Below, piece after piece: positions 1 to 8,671 of a DNA stretch of 64,000 nucleotides. The stretch lies in contig NZ_CAKLBU010000008.1 of NCBI RefSeq assembly GCF_920984735.1, positions 124,001 to 188,000 of the forward strand. Reading direction: 5' to 3'. The position numbers were made by a program, and so were the translations under genes. The notes below the pieces were generated by a model. The model was given only the letters and a program-made list of their open reading frames with translations. It did no database searches and had not been told where the DNA came from. The DNA is from Pedobacter sp. Leaf250 (GTDB lineage Bacteria > Bacteroidota > Bacteroidia > Sphingobacteriales > Sphingobacteriaceae). The stretch's first letter is position 1, and each line of letters starts with the position of its first letter.

Positions 1-569
1 ATTACAAAGACCAAAAAGAATTTCAATACGACGAACTTCAGGTTGGGCAACTTTCTCTTTGGGATAGATTTTGGATGTGGTTTTGGAATATGGTTGGCAG
101 GTTATTTTCTGGCGCTGCATCAAATCCTGTTTCCCGATATTTTTTTATTGGCTTAGGTATCGCTTTGCTATTGTACGTTATATTTAAAGCCATTGGTGCC
201 GAGAATATTTTCAGCAAAAAATCGAAAGAAACCATTTTACCTTATGATGTTATTACCGAAAACATCCATGAAATAGATTTTGATCAGGAATTGCAAAGGC
301 TAATAAACGAGAAAAAATACCGATTGGCCGTACGCTTACTTTATTTAAAGGCATTAAAAAAACTAAGCGATGCCGAAATTATTCAATGGCAACCTGATAA
401 AACGAATTACAATTACCTTATGGAAATTAGTAAGCCCGAAATAAAGGCTGATTTTAGTAAGCTTACCCATCAGTTTGATTATATCTGGTACGGCGATTTT
501 CCTGTGGATGAGCATAAATTTGAGCCAATAAACCAATCATTTAACCAGTTTAACAACCAAATTAAATGA
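1..569 (+). CDS. DUF4129 domain protein, 5' end outside window
   Basis: The reading frame is open from base 3 to the stop at 567-569, so this is the C-terminal part of a longer protein whose start lies before the window. The first ATG inside the window (75) is internal, because the residues before it read as continuous protein. A hydrophobic segment (about FFIGLGIALLLYVIFKAI) is followed by a soluble charged tail containing a helical stretch LAVRLLYLKALKKL, typical of DUF4129 C-termini. The next gene starts inside the last codons, so the two are translationally coupled. With the DUF4350, MoxR and DUF58 genes downstream this is the standard Bacteroidota MoxR operon. Its molecular role is not established. 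Confidence 0.8.
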   Translation, partial: YKDQKEFQYDELQVGQLSLWDRFWMWFWNMVGRLFSGAASNPVSRYFFIGLGIALLLYVIFKAIGAENIFSKKSKETILPYDVITENIHEIDFDQELQRLINEKKYRLAVRLLYLKALKKLSDAEIIQWQPDKTNYNYLMEISKPEIKADFSKLTHQFDYIWYGDFPVDEHKFEPINQSFNQFNNQIK

Positions 570-1756
570 AAGGCTACAAAATTTATTTTAGCATTGGTGT
601 GATATTTATTTTGGTTTATCTGGTGGCCCAATACAATAAACCAACGCCAACCAATTGGGCGCCAACATATTTGTCAACAGATAAAATCCCTTACGGAACT
701 TTTATTATAAGAGATCGAATTCGGGATATTCTGCCAAAGGCAAAAATACAGGAATCAAAAAGACCGGTGTACAATACTTTAAAAAATCAAACATTTAATA
801 ATGCCACATACTTTTTAGTCGCTCAGAAAATAGATATTTCTAAAACTGATTTCGATCAGATGAAAAAATTTATGCAAGCGGGCAATTCGGTATTTATTGC
901 CAGTTACGATTTCGGAAAACTTGAAAAAGAATTGAAGATTCAAACTTCGACAATTATGTCGGCAGATCGGCCTTCATTAAATTTTACCAACCCAAATCTA
1001 AAGACTGATGCTAATTACGGTTTCGAAAGAGGGATAGGAACACAGTTTTTTAGTAAAATTGATTATAAAAAAAGTATTGTCCTGGGAATAAATAATAATC
1101 AGCAGCCCAATTTTATCAAAATTAATTTTGGCAAAGGTTCGCTTTACTTAATATCAGAGCCAGGTTTTTACACCAACTTTAATATGTTGGATAGATATGG
1201 TGCAGAGTACGCAGCAAAAACTTTAAGTTATTTTCAGGCAAGTAATCAAATCATTTTCGATGATTATTTTTCGGCACAAAAGAATGAAACAACAGATATT
1301 TTACGGGTATTTTTTAAACATCCAGAACTTAAGTGGGCATATTATCTAGCCATTTTTAGTTTAATTATGTTTGTGCTTTATGAAATTAAACGCCGCCAGC
1401 GGATTATCCCAATCGCCGATCCGCTAAAAAATTCATCGGTAGAATATGCGCATGTTGTTGGAAGCGTTTATTATCACGAAAGAAATAACGTAGATATTGC
1501 TAAAAAGAAAATCAATTATTTTTTAGAATATTTACGAAGTAGGTATTACATGAAAACGAATGAAATTGGTGCCGACTTTGCCACTTTGTTAATGGAAAAA
1601 ACGGGCATTAACGAGCCTTCAGCAAAAACACTTACCCGATATTTTTTACAAATACCAACAATGAGTACTTTGAGTGATCATGAACTCATCAATTTAAATC
1701 AAAGCATAGAATTTTTTCATCAAAATACGCAAAGCCATGGAGCAGGAACAATTTAA
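566..1756 (+). CDS. DUF4350 domain-containing membrane protein
   Basis: A 396-residue protein with an N-terminal membrane anchor (IYFSIGVIFILVYLVAQY, about residues 5-22). A periplasmic-side region follows, then a second hydrophobic segment (WAYYLAIFSLIMFVLYEI, about residues 258-275) and a cytoplasmic tail. This matches DUF4350 proteins coded between DUF4129 and MoxR genes. The N-terminal half carries a GATase-like fold in family members (family knowledge). The start overlaps the upstream stop by 4 bases and the end overlaps the MoxR gene by 20 bases, so the genes are tightly coupled. The function is inferred only from the operon: it may help a MoxR/DUF58 machine act at the membrane. Confidence 0.8.
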   Translation: MKGYKIYFSIGVIFILVYLVAQYNKPTPTNWAPTYLSTDKIPYGTFIIRDRIRDILPKAKIQESKRPVYNTLKNQTFNNATYFLVAQKIDISKTDFDQMKKFMQAGNSVFIASYDFGKLEKELKIQTSTIMSADRPSLNFTNPNLKTDANYGFERGIGTQFFSKIDYKKSIVLGINNNQQPNFIKINFGKGSLYLISEPGFYTNFNMLDRYGAEYAAKTLSYFQASNQIIFDDYFSAQKNETTDILRVFFKHPELKWAYYLAIFSLIMFVLYEIKRRQRIIPIADPLKNSSVEYAHVVGSVYYHERNNVDIAKKKINYFLEYLRSRYYMKTNEIGADFATLLMEKTGINEPSAKTLTRYFLQIPTMSTLSDHELINLNQSIEFFHQNTQSHGAGTI

Positions 1757-2714
1757 CCAACGTACAGATTTAAGCGCTTTAAACGAAGCGGTAGCGCAAA
1801 TTAGAAATGTACTTGGAAATATTATCGTCGGACAAAAGCAGGTCATCGATTTTTTAATTGTTGGCTTACTTGCTGATGGGCACATCCTGATTGAAGGCGT
1901 TCCGGGGGTGGCCAAAACGTTAAGTGCTAAATTGTTGGCCAAATCAATTGATGCCCAATTTTCGAGGGTTCAGTTTACGCCAGATTTAATGCCTTCGGAT
2001 GTTTTGGGAACGCCAATTTTTAATACCAAAACCGGAGATTTTGAGTTTAGAAAAGGTCCAATTTTTGGCAACATTATTTTGGTTGATGAAATTAACCGGG
2101 CGCCGGCCAAAGCTCAATCTGCCTTGTTTGAGGTAATGGAAGAACGCCAGGTAACCATTGATGGACAAACCTATATTATGGATGAACCTTTTATGGTTTT
2201 GGCTACCCAGAACCCAATTGAACAGGAAGGTACTTATCGTTTGCCAGAAGCACAGCTTGATCGATTTTTATTCAAAATTGAAGTCAAATATCCATCATTA
2301 GAGGAAGAGACAGAAATTTTAATGGCACAACATTCTCTGGTTAATAAAACGTTGGCGAGTGATGTTAAACCTGTTTTATCGGTGCAGCAAATTCAGGCGG
2401 CAAGGGCTGTAATAAGAAGCCTTTTTGTAGAGCCAAAGCTTTTAGAATTTATTGCCAAAATTGTGAATGAAACCCGAAATAATTCATCACTTTATCTGGG
2501 TGCTTCGCCCAGAGCATCATTGGCTATTGTTCATAGTGCAAAAGCATTGGCAGCGATTCAAAATCGCGATTTTGTAACCCCTGAAGATATTATTACTGTG
2601 GCCGTTCCTGTTTTAGCGCACCGTATTTTACTCTCACCAGAAAAAGAAATGGAAGGATTAACAACTAGCGATATCGTTCATCAAATTATCAAGAAAATAG
2701 AAGTTCCGAGATAG
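1737..2714 (+). CDS. MoxR family AAA+ ATPase
   Basis: A 325-residue AAA+ ATPase of the MoxR family. A Walker A-like GVPGVAKT lies near residue 45, Walker B ILVDEINRAP near residue 105, and sensor 1 in VLATQNPIEQEGTYRLPEAQ near residue 150. The C-terminal lid domain includes GASPRAS. MoxR proteins act as chaperone-like ATPases that help mature or regulate partner complexes, generally with VWA or DUF58 proteins; here the DUF58 gene follows after 72 bases. The start overlaps the end of the DUF4350 gene by 20 bases. The substrate is unknown. Confidence 0.92.
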   Translation: MEQEQFNQRTDLSALNEAVAQIRNVLGNIIVGQKQVIDFLIVGLLADGHILIEGVPGVAKTLSAKLLAKSIDAQFSRVQFTPDLMPSDVLGTPIFNTKTGDFEFRKGPIFGNIILVDEINRAPAKAQSALFEVMEERQVTIDGQTYIMDEPFMVLATQNPIEQEGTYRLPEAQLDRFLFKIEVKYPSLEEETEILMAQHSLVNKTLASDVKPVLSVQQIQAARAVIRSLFVEPKLLEFIAKIVNETRNNSSLYLGASPRASLAIVHSAKALAAIQNRDFVTPEDIITVAVPVLAHRILLSPEKEMEGLTTSDIVHQIIKKIEVPR

Positions 2715-2786
2715 ATAGTTACTAATTTAATTGACAGATTACAACTGATCAATTAAAAAATTCAAACCATTAACCCAAAAACAACA

Positions 2787-4133
2787 TTGAAAAAACTCTT
2801 TCAGCAATATTACATCAATCTTTTTCTTAACGATCGTTTATTTGCGGCTTTGGGTTTTTGCGTGATGCTCTTTTTGCTTAAATTTTTCTTTGCCTGGCTG
2901 GGCGATGTCCCCGAAATTGTTACTGGAGTATTGCTTATATTAATTTTGGTCGATGTTTTTATACTTTATAGAATTGAGCAAGGAATAGAAGCACAGAGGT
3001 TTACTTCGAAACGATTGAGCAATGGTGATGAAAACCCTATCCAGATTGAAATCAGAAATCGCTATGGTTTTAAGGTAAAGGCAAGGGTAATTGATGAAGT
3101 TCCTTTTCAGTTTCAATTGCGGGATAAAGATTTTAAGCTAAACCTGAAACCTGCAGATATAAAATCGATCCATTACAACTTGAGGCCTACAAAACGTGGA
3201 GAATATGAATTTGGATTTATTAGGACTTACATCAGTTCACCGTTGGGATTAGTTAGTCGCCGGTATAATTTCGATGGTGCAAAAGTGCTACCCGTTTATC
3301 CCTCGTTTATCAATCTCGGTCAGTACGAATTGATGGCAGTTTCGCGTCATTTAACAGAATTAGGCATCAAAAAAATCCGAAAGGTTGGCAACAGTGCCGA
3401 ATTTAATCAAATTAAAAACTATGTTGGAGGTGATGATATTCGAACCATCAATTGGAAGGCTACTGCGAGAAAAGGTGGTTTGATGGTAAATACCTATACC
3501 GACGAACGCTCACAAAATATTTATTGTGTTATCGATAAATCGAGGGTAATGCGAATGCCTTTTGAAGGTTTAAGTTTGCTCGATTATGCCATTAATGCAA
3601 CAGTTGCACTTTCAAAAGTGGCTATGCTTAAAGAAGATAAAGCAGGCTTAATTACAATCTCCGAGCAAGTTGGGTCTATTGTTCCAGCCGATCGAAAATC
3701 TGCCCAGCTTGGAAATATTATGAATGTGCTTTACAAAGAGAAAACCAGGTATTTGGAAAGCAACCTGGAAGCTTTGTATAGCAGTGTTCGGGCAGTGATA
3801 AAACAACGTGGCTTGTTGGTGTTTTTTACTAATTTTGAAAGTCTTTCGGCTTTGCAAAGGCAATTGCCTTACCTCAAAAAGTTATCGAAATATCATTTAC
3901 TTGTGGTGGTATTCTTTGAAAATACCGAATTAAAATCGTTAAGTACCGATCCTGCGAAAGATGTAGAAGGAATTTATCATAAAACCATTGCCGAAAAGTT
4001 CATTTACGAGAAAAAACTAATGGTTAAGGAATTGAGTAAACATGGGATTTTGTCTATCCTAACGCCGCCTCAAAAGTTAACCATTAATGTGATTAACAGA
4101 TATTTAGCACTTAAAGCACAACAGCGGATTTGA
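2787..4133 (+). CDS. DUF58 domain-containing protein
   Basis: A 448-residue protein. Two hydrophobic N-terminal segments (about residues 15-35 and 40-60) precede a soluble region with the DUF58 signature GGDDIRTINWKATAR near residue 213, followed by a VWA-like C-terminal half (YCVIDKSRVMRM). The start is a TTG codon at 2787, since no ATG occurs earlier in frame and the N-terminus KKLFQQYYINLFLNDRLFAALG is normal for the family. It is the presumed partner of the MoxR ATPase encoded 72 bases upstream. The precise function is unknown. The gene is convergent with the next one. Confidence 0.88.
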   Translation: MKKLFQQYYINLFLNDRLFAALGFCVMLFLLKFFFAWLGDVPEIVTGVLLILILVDVFILYRIEQGIEAQRFTSKRLSNGDENPIQIEIRNRYGFKVKARVIDEVPFQFQLRDKDFKLNLKPADIKSIHYNLRPTKRGEYEFGFIRTYISSPLGLVSRRYNFDGAKVLPVYPSFINLGQYELMAVSRHLTELGIKKIRKVGNSAEFNQIKNYVGGDDIRTINWKATARKGGLMVNTYTDERSQNIYCVIDKSRVMRMPFEGLSLLDYAINATVALSKVAMLKEDKAGLITISEQVGSIVPADRKSAQLGNIMNVLYKEKTRYLESNLEALYSSVRAVIKQRGLLVFFTNFESLSALQRQLPYLKKLSKYHLLVVVFFENTELKSLSTDPAKDVEGIYHKTIAEKFIYEKKLMVKELSKHGILSILTPPQKLTINVINRYLALKAQQRI

Positions 4134-4217
4134 TTGGTTTTTTGGTTGGTTAGTTTTTAGTTGTTTGGTTAAGCGTCAAATTGTTTAACTGGTTAATCGT
4201 TAATTGAAAACTTAAAC

Positions 4218-5276
4218 CTATTCTTCCTCCCTAAAATACACTTTATAAAAGTTCATCGATTTATCATCATCATAACCTTTTTCAATCATGTCTTTATTGC
4301 CATGAATGTAGATATGGAAATTCTTATCCAACTTTAAAACGCTTTTGTACGCTCTGGCCTGCTTTTTTACTGCCGATTCTGCAATTTCAAAGTTATCTGC
4401 TATCGGGCTCTCGTACTCTTCTTCGTAATTCTTTTTATAGTTCTTAAAAGATTCAATTCCCTCGGCATTGCCAATTACTTCATTTCCAAATTCTTCAATA
4501 TCGAAGGTTTCTTTCTCCTTAAAATATTTCATCGAACGGTTCAAAAGATCAATTTTATCAGCCTTGCTAATCTCGTAATCATCATCCAGTTTCTGGGTTA
4601 CAAAATTTTTGTAAACGCCTAAAACGTTGTTTGTTTGGTTGTAACTATCATTTCTGATTTTCAATTTCAAAAACTCATCTTTCCAATAAACTGCCGATTC
4701 GTTGCTGCTTTTTGCCTGATCCAAAACCACTACTTTGTAGCCTTCAGTTTGGTCGGTATTAAAAATCAAACAACCTTTATCCAGCTTATTAATGCTAATG
4801 GCATCTTGCTCATAGCTCATGTTAAAGCCATCATCTTTAGGAAAAACCTTTAAATACGTATCTTTCGTTTCAGATTTAAAAATGCCGATTACATCCATTT
4901 GCTCGCCCTCGATCTGAACCTTTTCAAAATAAGCCACGTACAACTCCCCCGATTTTATTTTCGGATGGTTCGCTACATCGTATAAATATTTGGCCAGTTG
5001 CTGCGAATCTTCATGAAACAGTTCGGTATTCTCGAAAATTTCATGTGCAAAATGATAAACCTCATTTAAATTTAGATTATCGTTGGGATGAAAAAATCGA
5101 TAAACTTCATTCACTTTCTCAAAAGGTTTTAAAAAGTATTGCATTAACAAATTACTCAAAACCTCATCATCGATATGCAATGGAGCATCAGATAGTTTAT
5201 AATATTCCTCTACCAGTTTATTGCCCGTGTGGTGTATAGAAAGTTGTTTTAAGTTAGCCTCGAAAAATGAAATCAT
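4218..5276 (-). CDS. nucleoid-associated protein, NdpA family
   Basis: A 352-residue protein of the NdpA / 37-kDa nucleoid-associated family. It shows the family pattern of an N-terminal dimerisation region, a central ELYVAYFEKVQ segment, and the charged C-terminal part with NVLGVYKNFVTQKL. E. coli YejK is the studied relative and binds the nucleoid (family knowledge). The start at 5276 is supported by a perfect TAnnTTTG box (5282-5289 on the minus strand) ending five bases before the ATG, which suggests a leaderless transcript. No neighbour suggests a more specific role. Confidence 0.85.
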   Translation of the reverse strand: MISFFEANLKQLSIHHTGNKLVEEYYKLSDAPLHIDDEVLSNLLMQYFLKPFEKVNEVYRFFHPNDNLNLNEVYHFAHEIFENTELFHEDSQQLAKYLYDVANHPKIKSGELYVAYFEKVQIEGEQMDVIGIFKSETKDTYLKVFPKDDGFNMSYEQDAISINKLDKGCLIFNTDQTEGYKVVVLDQAKSSNESAVYWKDEFLKLKIRNDSYNQTNNVLGVYKNFVTQKLDDDYEISKADKIDLLNRSMKYFKEKETFDIEEFGNEVIGNAEGIESFKNYKKNYEEEYESPIADNFEIAESAVKKQARAYKSVLKLDKNFHIYIHGNKDMIEKGYDDDKSMNFYKVYFREEE

Positions 5277-5281
5277 GGCGG

Positions 5282-5289
5282 CAAAAGTA
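5282..5289 (-). promoter_or_regulatory. -7 promoter box of the NdpA gene
   Basis: On the minus strand this reads TACTTTTG, a perfect TAnnTTTG. Exactly five bases separate it from the ATG at 5276, so transcription should start at or next to the start codon. No convincing -33 TTTG is seen at the usual spacing. Confidence 0.5.
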
Positions 5290-5359
5290 ATTAAATATTT
5301 AGCGATGTATAGTTAAATATATCTTTTGAAAAGCAAATGTTGGCATCAATAGCTTAAAT

Positions 5360-5421
5360 CAGTCCTGCTGTTTGCTATAGCTCCGATAGAAAAATCGGAG
5401 GCTGCCGCGTCCATCAGGTTT
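5360..5421 (-). repeat. dispersed repeat, copy A (conserved ends, hairpin middle)
   Basis: On the minus strand it begins AAACCTGATGGACGCGGCAG and ends AGCTATAGCAAACAGCAGGACT. The middle is a 7-bp hairpin (CTCCGAT/ATCGGAG at 5381-5400). It shares its ends with copies at 43377-43471 and 45030-45168, which have unrelated middles. It lies in the 215-base gap between the divergent NdpA and small secreted-protein genes. Confidence 0.55.
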
Positions 5422-5491
5422 ATTAACTTCAGATTGTGCAACTATGAAAAACCATACAAATTGCATAACTTAAAACATCAAAACCCTACGA

Positions 5492-5893
5492 ATGAAAACT
5501 TTCTTCACTTTTATATTTATCATTTTTTGTGCGCATTCTTTTGCTCAAAAAGCATTTGAGTTTGAATATTATTATGGCAAAACAAAAAATTTCGAGATCA
5601 AATTATCGCTGGCAAGTAGCTACATCTTAGGAAGTGAAATTTTTAAAACAGATCTTTTGACCAATAAAAAAATTAAATATCTTCCCCGAGAAATTCAAGA
5701 TAAAAACACACAAAAGTTGGTGTTTTTGCCAGATGTTAAGGATACAACCGTTCGAAAAAGAAAGCGAGATCACATTATCCTATACAAAATGAAAGATGAT
5801 TTTGATGTTTTGCCTGATCAGATCAATGGCGCTTATGGTTTTGATTTAAAAACTTCTGGTTTCAAGCTCTACAAGCAAAAACCTACTCGCTAG
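5492..5893 (+). CDS. small secreted protein of unknown function
   Basis: A 133-residue protein with a clear signal peptide (FFTFIFIIFCAHSFAQ, cleavage likely after the AQ near residue 19) and a basic mature region rich in Lys and Tyr. I do not recognise the family. It has no Cys motif in the mature part and no membrane segment, so it is probably periplasmic or secreted. It runs into the convergent TlpA-like gene, and the two stop ends overlap by 11 bases. Confidence 0.6.
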   Translation: MKTFFTFIFIIFCAHSFAQKAFEFEYYYGKTKNFEIKLSLASSYILGSEIFKTDLLTNKKIKYLPREIQDKNTQKLVFLPDVKDTTVRKRKRDHIILYKMKDDFDVLPDQINGAYGFDLKTSGFKLYKQKPTR

Positions 5894-6455
5894 CCTTTAG
5901 TTTGTTTAAAAAATCTACAATCTTTTTATCTGCATAATTGGCAATTCCTTCATGCCTAAATGATAATCTTCCCTGCTTATCAAAAATTACGGTTGTAGGT
6001 AAAGCACCTGAAAAAACCTGATCTGGAATGCTACTCGTTACCTTAAACACTGGCATTTCATATTTTCGGTTGGTCATAAATTTTACCGACTTCTCTAAAT
6101 CGCCATCGGCATCGGCAAAAATGAAAACTACATTTTTATCATCTTTAAATTGAGCATGTAATTTATTGATAGAAGGCATTTCAGCTCTACATGGTGGGCA
6201 CCAGGTTGCCCAAAAATTCAGGAAAATCACTTTACCTTTTAAATCTCCCAAATCAATAGTATTCCCTTTTGCATCCTGAAACTTAATTCCTCTTAAATCC
6301 ATTGCTGTTTTGGTGTGCTGATTAATAGAAGGCGAATAAAGACCAATCTCCATCAAACCACGAATTAACAGGGCTTTGGCATCAGGTACAAAAACAATAA
6401 CTAAAAGCAGCGCAATGAAAAAACTGTTGACTATATTTTTCTTGATGAATTTCAT
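5883..6455 (-). CDS. TlpA-like thioredoxin family protein
   Basis: A 190-residue protein with an N-terminal signal anchor (VNSFFIALLLVIVFVPDAKA) and a TlpA/ResA-type thioredoxin fold. Key features are LKGKVIFLNFWATWCPPCRAEMPSI with the redox pair CPPC near residue 85, then VFIFADADGD, and a cis-Pro region in GALPTTVIFDKQG. It should act in the periplasm as a thiol-disulfide oxidoreductase, for example in cytochrome c maturation or disulfide reduction. It starts 25 bases after the hutU stop codon and is probably co-transcribed with it, although no functional link to histidine breakdown is known. Confidence 0.88.
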   Translation of the reverse strand: MKFIKKNIVNSFFIALLLVIVFVPDAKALLIRGLMEIGLYSPSINQHTKTAMDLRGIKFQDAKGNTIDLGDLKGKVIFLNFWATWCPPCRAEMPSINKLHAQFKDDKNVVFIFADADGDLEKSVKFMTNRKYEMPVFKVTSSIPDQVFSGALPTTVIFDKQGRLSFRHEGIANYADKKIVDFLNKLKASE

Positions 6456-6480
6456 TTTAAATTTTATGCTTTGGCGTCGT

Positions 6481-8151
6481 CTAATCCTTCAATCCCAACC
6501 TAAATTTTCTTGCCGTATCTTTTGCAATATCATATCCAGCATCTGCATGGCGGATTACTCCTAATGCCGGATCGTTGTGCAAAACTCTTTTCAGTCGGGC
6601 TTCGGCTTCCGGAGTTCCATCGGCAACAATCACCATACCTGCGTGGATGGAGTAACCAATGCCAACACCGCCACCATGATGTAATGACACCCAGCTTGCG
6701 CCACCAGCGGTATTCATTAGCGCATTTAAAACCGGCCAATCGGCAACGGCATCAGAACCATCCAGCATTGCCTCGGTTTCTCTGTTAGGCGAAGCTACCG
6801 AGCCTGTATCCAAATGATCGCGGCCAATTACAATTGGTGCTTTTACCTTGCCTTCGGCAACCAACTTATTAAATGCCAGTCCTGCTTTTTCACGTTCTCC
6901 CTGGCCCAACCAGCATATGCGGGCTGGCAAACCCTGGAAAGCGATTCGCTCTTGCGCCATTTTTATCCAACGGTGCAGGCTTTTATTTTCAGGGAACAAT
7001 TCTAATATCAGTTTATCAGTTTCAAAAATATCCTGTGGATCGCCACTTAAAGCAGCCCATCTAAATGGTCCTTTGCCTTCACAAAATAACGGACGAATAT
7101 ATGCTGGCACAAATCCTGGAAAATCAAAGGCATTTTCTACGGCAACCTCTAATGCCCTGCCCCGTAAATTGTTTCCATAATCAAAAGTGATTGCACCTCG
7201 TTTTTGTAATTCCAGCATCTGTTTTACATGCTTCGCCATGGTTGCGTACGATTGTTCAACATATTCTTCTGGATTGCTTTTTCTTAAATCTGCAGCTTCG
7301 TTTACTGTTAAACCTTCGGGGAAATAACCAATCAGTGGATCATGTGCCGATGTTTGATCAGTTAAAGTATCGGGAGTAATATTTCGATCGATTAATCGCT
7401 GCAATAATTCAACGGCATTGCAAACCACACCAATAGATATCGCCTTATTTTCTTTTTTATATATTAAAGCTTTGTCAATGGCTTCATCAATTTTGTAACT
7501 TATTTCATCAATATATCGGGTTTCCAAACGTTTTTGAATACGCCATTCTTCTACTTCAGCAGCCAGGCAAACGCCTTCATTCATGGTTATGGCCAAAGGT
7601 TGTGCGCCACCCATTCCACCTAAACCTGCGGTAACATTCAGTTTGCCTTTTAAACTTGCACCAAAATGCTTCTTCGCAAGGGCAGAATAAGTTTCGTAAG
7701 TACCTTGTACAATGCCTTGTGAACCAATGTAAATCCACGAACCAGCCGTCATTTGGCCATACATCATCAAACCTTTGTCTTCCAGTTCATCAAAATGCTT
7801 TTGTGTTGCCCATTTTGGAACCAGTTGCGAATTTGAAATTAAAACTCTAGGAGCATCAGCATGGGTAGGGAATATGGCTACTGGCTTTCCCGATTGGATG
7901 AGAAGCGTTTCATCATTTTCTAAATCCCTCAAAGCTTTGATGATTAGGCTTAAAGATTCCTTGTTTCGGGCTGCCTTTCCTCTTCCACCATAAACAATCA
8001 AATCTTCGGGCCGTTCGGCAACTTCAGGATCGAGATTATTTAAAAGCATGCGTAAAGCTGCTTCCTGAATCCATCCTTTACAAGTTAATTCGATTCCATT
8101 TGGGGTTTGTTTTTGGCTTAAGTTTAAACCATTGGTTAGATTTTGGCTCAT
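6481..8151 (-). CDS. hutU: urocanate hydratase
   Basis: A 556-residue urocanase, which converts urocanate to 4-imidazolone-5-propionate in histidine degradation. Recognisable parts are the N-terminal [13 protein letters not shown], the NAD-binding stretch [16 protein letters not shown] near residue 170, [10 protein letters not shown], and the C-terminal [15 protein letters not shown]. Length matches the family. The frame is open up to 8232, but the ATG at 8151 (MSQNLTNG) is preferred: it gives the family length, and the -7 box TATCTTTG (8174-8181) lies between the two candidates. The histidine ammonia-lyase gene is about 10 kb away at 17293, so the hut genes are not in one operon here. Confidence 0.95.
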   Translation of the reverse strand: MSQNLTNGLNLSQKQTPNGIELTCKGWIQEAALRMLLNNLDPEVAERPEDLIVYGGRGKAARNKESLSLIIKALRDLENDETLLIQSGKPVAIFPTHADAPRVLISNSQLVPKWATQKHFDELEDKGLMMYGQMTAGSWIYIGSQGIVQGTYETYSALAKKHFGASLKGKLNVTAGLGGMGGAQPLAITMNEGVCLAAEVEEWRIQKRLETRYIDEISYKIDEAIDKALIYKKENKAISIGVVCNAVELLQRLIDRNITPDTLTDQTSAHDPLIGYFPEGLTVNEAADLRKSNPEEYVEQSYATMAKHVKQMLELQKRGAITFDYGNNLRGRALEVAVENAFDFPGFVPAYIRPLFCEGKGPFRWAALSGDPQDIFETDKLILELFPENKSLHRWIKMAQERIAFQGLPARICWLGQGEREKAGLAFNKLVAEGKVKAPIVIGRDHLDTGSVASPNRETEAMLDGSDAVADWPVLNALMNTAGGASWVSLHHGGGVGIGYSIHAGMVIVADGTPEAEARLKRVLHNDPALGVIRHADAGYDIAKDTARKFRLGLKD

Positions 8152-8173
8152 AGATAAAAGCAATGTTACTTTC

Positions 8174-8181
8174 CAAAGATA
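8174..8181 (-). promoter_or_regulatory. -7 promoter box of hutU
   Basis: The minus strand reads TATCTTTG, a perfect TAnnTTTG. It lies 22 bases upstream of the ATG at 8151 and so supports that start codon. No clear -33 element is visible. Confidence 0.5.
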
Positions 8182-8201
8182 TAGAATTGAACAACATTTG
8201 C

Positions 8202-8209
8202 TACTTTTG
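8202..8209 (+). promoter_or_regulatory. -7 promoter box of the His/Cys-rich small gene
   Basis: The plus strand reads TACTTTTG, followed by five bases and then the TTG start at 8215. This is the same geometry as at the NdpA, HisS and 22785 genes. It is back to back with the hutU promoter. Confidence 0.45.
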
Positions 8210-8214
8210 GCACA

Positions 8215-8547
8215 TTGAAAAAGCATAAGCAAAACATAAGGAAGTATTTATCTGCATTTATGCTGATTGTTTTTGCTATTGCCCTAACACCTTGGAGTGT
8301 TTTACATCACCATCAGGAAGTTCCTATTCCACAAAAGGAAATTAATTGCCATCATGTTACGCATGTTCAATCGCATGGCGATACCTGTTTAATCTGTAAT
8401 GCAAGTTTTGAAAAAGATTACGTTCAAACGCATCACATTTACAGGATATTTCTTTCAGCAAAACTTTTAAGTTCTATACAGCCAATTTTAAAAAGCTCGT
8501 ATATAGCGCTAATCAGTGCTGATTTACGCGGTCCTCCGGTTGCTTAA
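8215..8547 (+). CDS. small membrane-anchored His/Cys-rich protein
   Basis: A 110-residue protein starting with TTG. It has a basic N-terminus and one hydrophobic segment ([19 protein letters not shown]). A metal-ligand-rich stretch follows: HHH near residue 31, [17 protein letters not shown] near residues 45-61, and a further HH near residue 73. Small proteins of this kind are often coded just before TonB receptors in Bacteroidota (recalled, not checked). It lies 124 bases upstream of the receptor gene on the same strand. I infer a role in binding or handling a transition metal or metal chelate, but have no direct evidence. The TTG start is accepted because it gives a proper signal sequence; the next Met (8260) would remove the charged N-terminus. 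Confidence 0.6.
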   Translation: MKKHKQNIRKYLSAFMLIVFAIALTPWSVLHHHQEVPIPQKEINCHHVTHVQSHGDTCLICNASFEKDYVQTHHIYRIFLSAKLLSSIQPILKSSYIALISADLRGPPVA

Positions 8548-8671
8548 TCTTTCATAAAATCTTAAATCCATCTAACGGATTAATCAATTTATTATTCGTC
8601 GAAAAACTAGATGAAGTTCAATATGAACTTTGCTTTAGTGTTTTGACCCATCTCATTTTATATAAAAAAAT

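Noticed and set aside
8152..8232. 27-residue N-terminal extension of hutU
   Set aside because: The extra stretch overlaps the hutU -7 box and the divergent gene's start, and urocanases start near the MSQNLTNG position.
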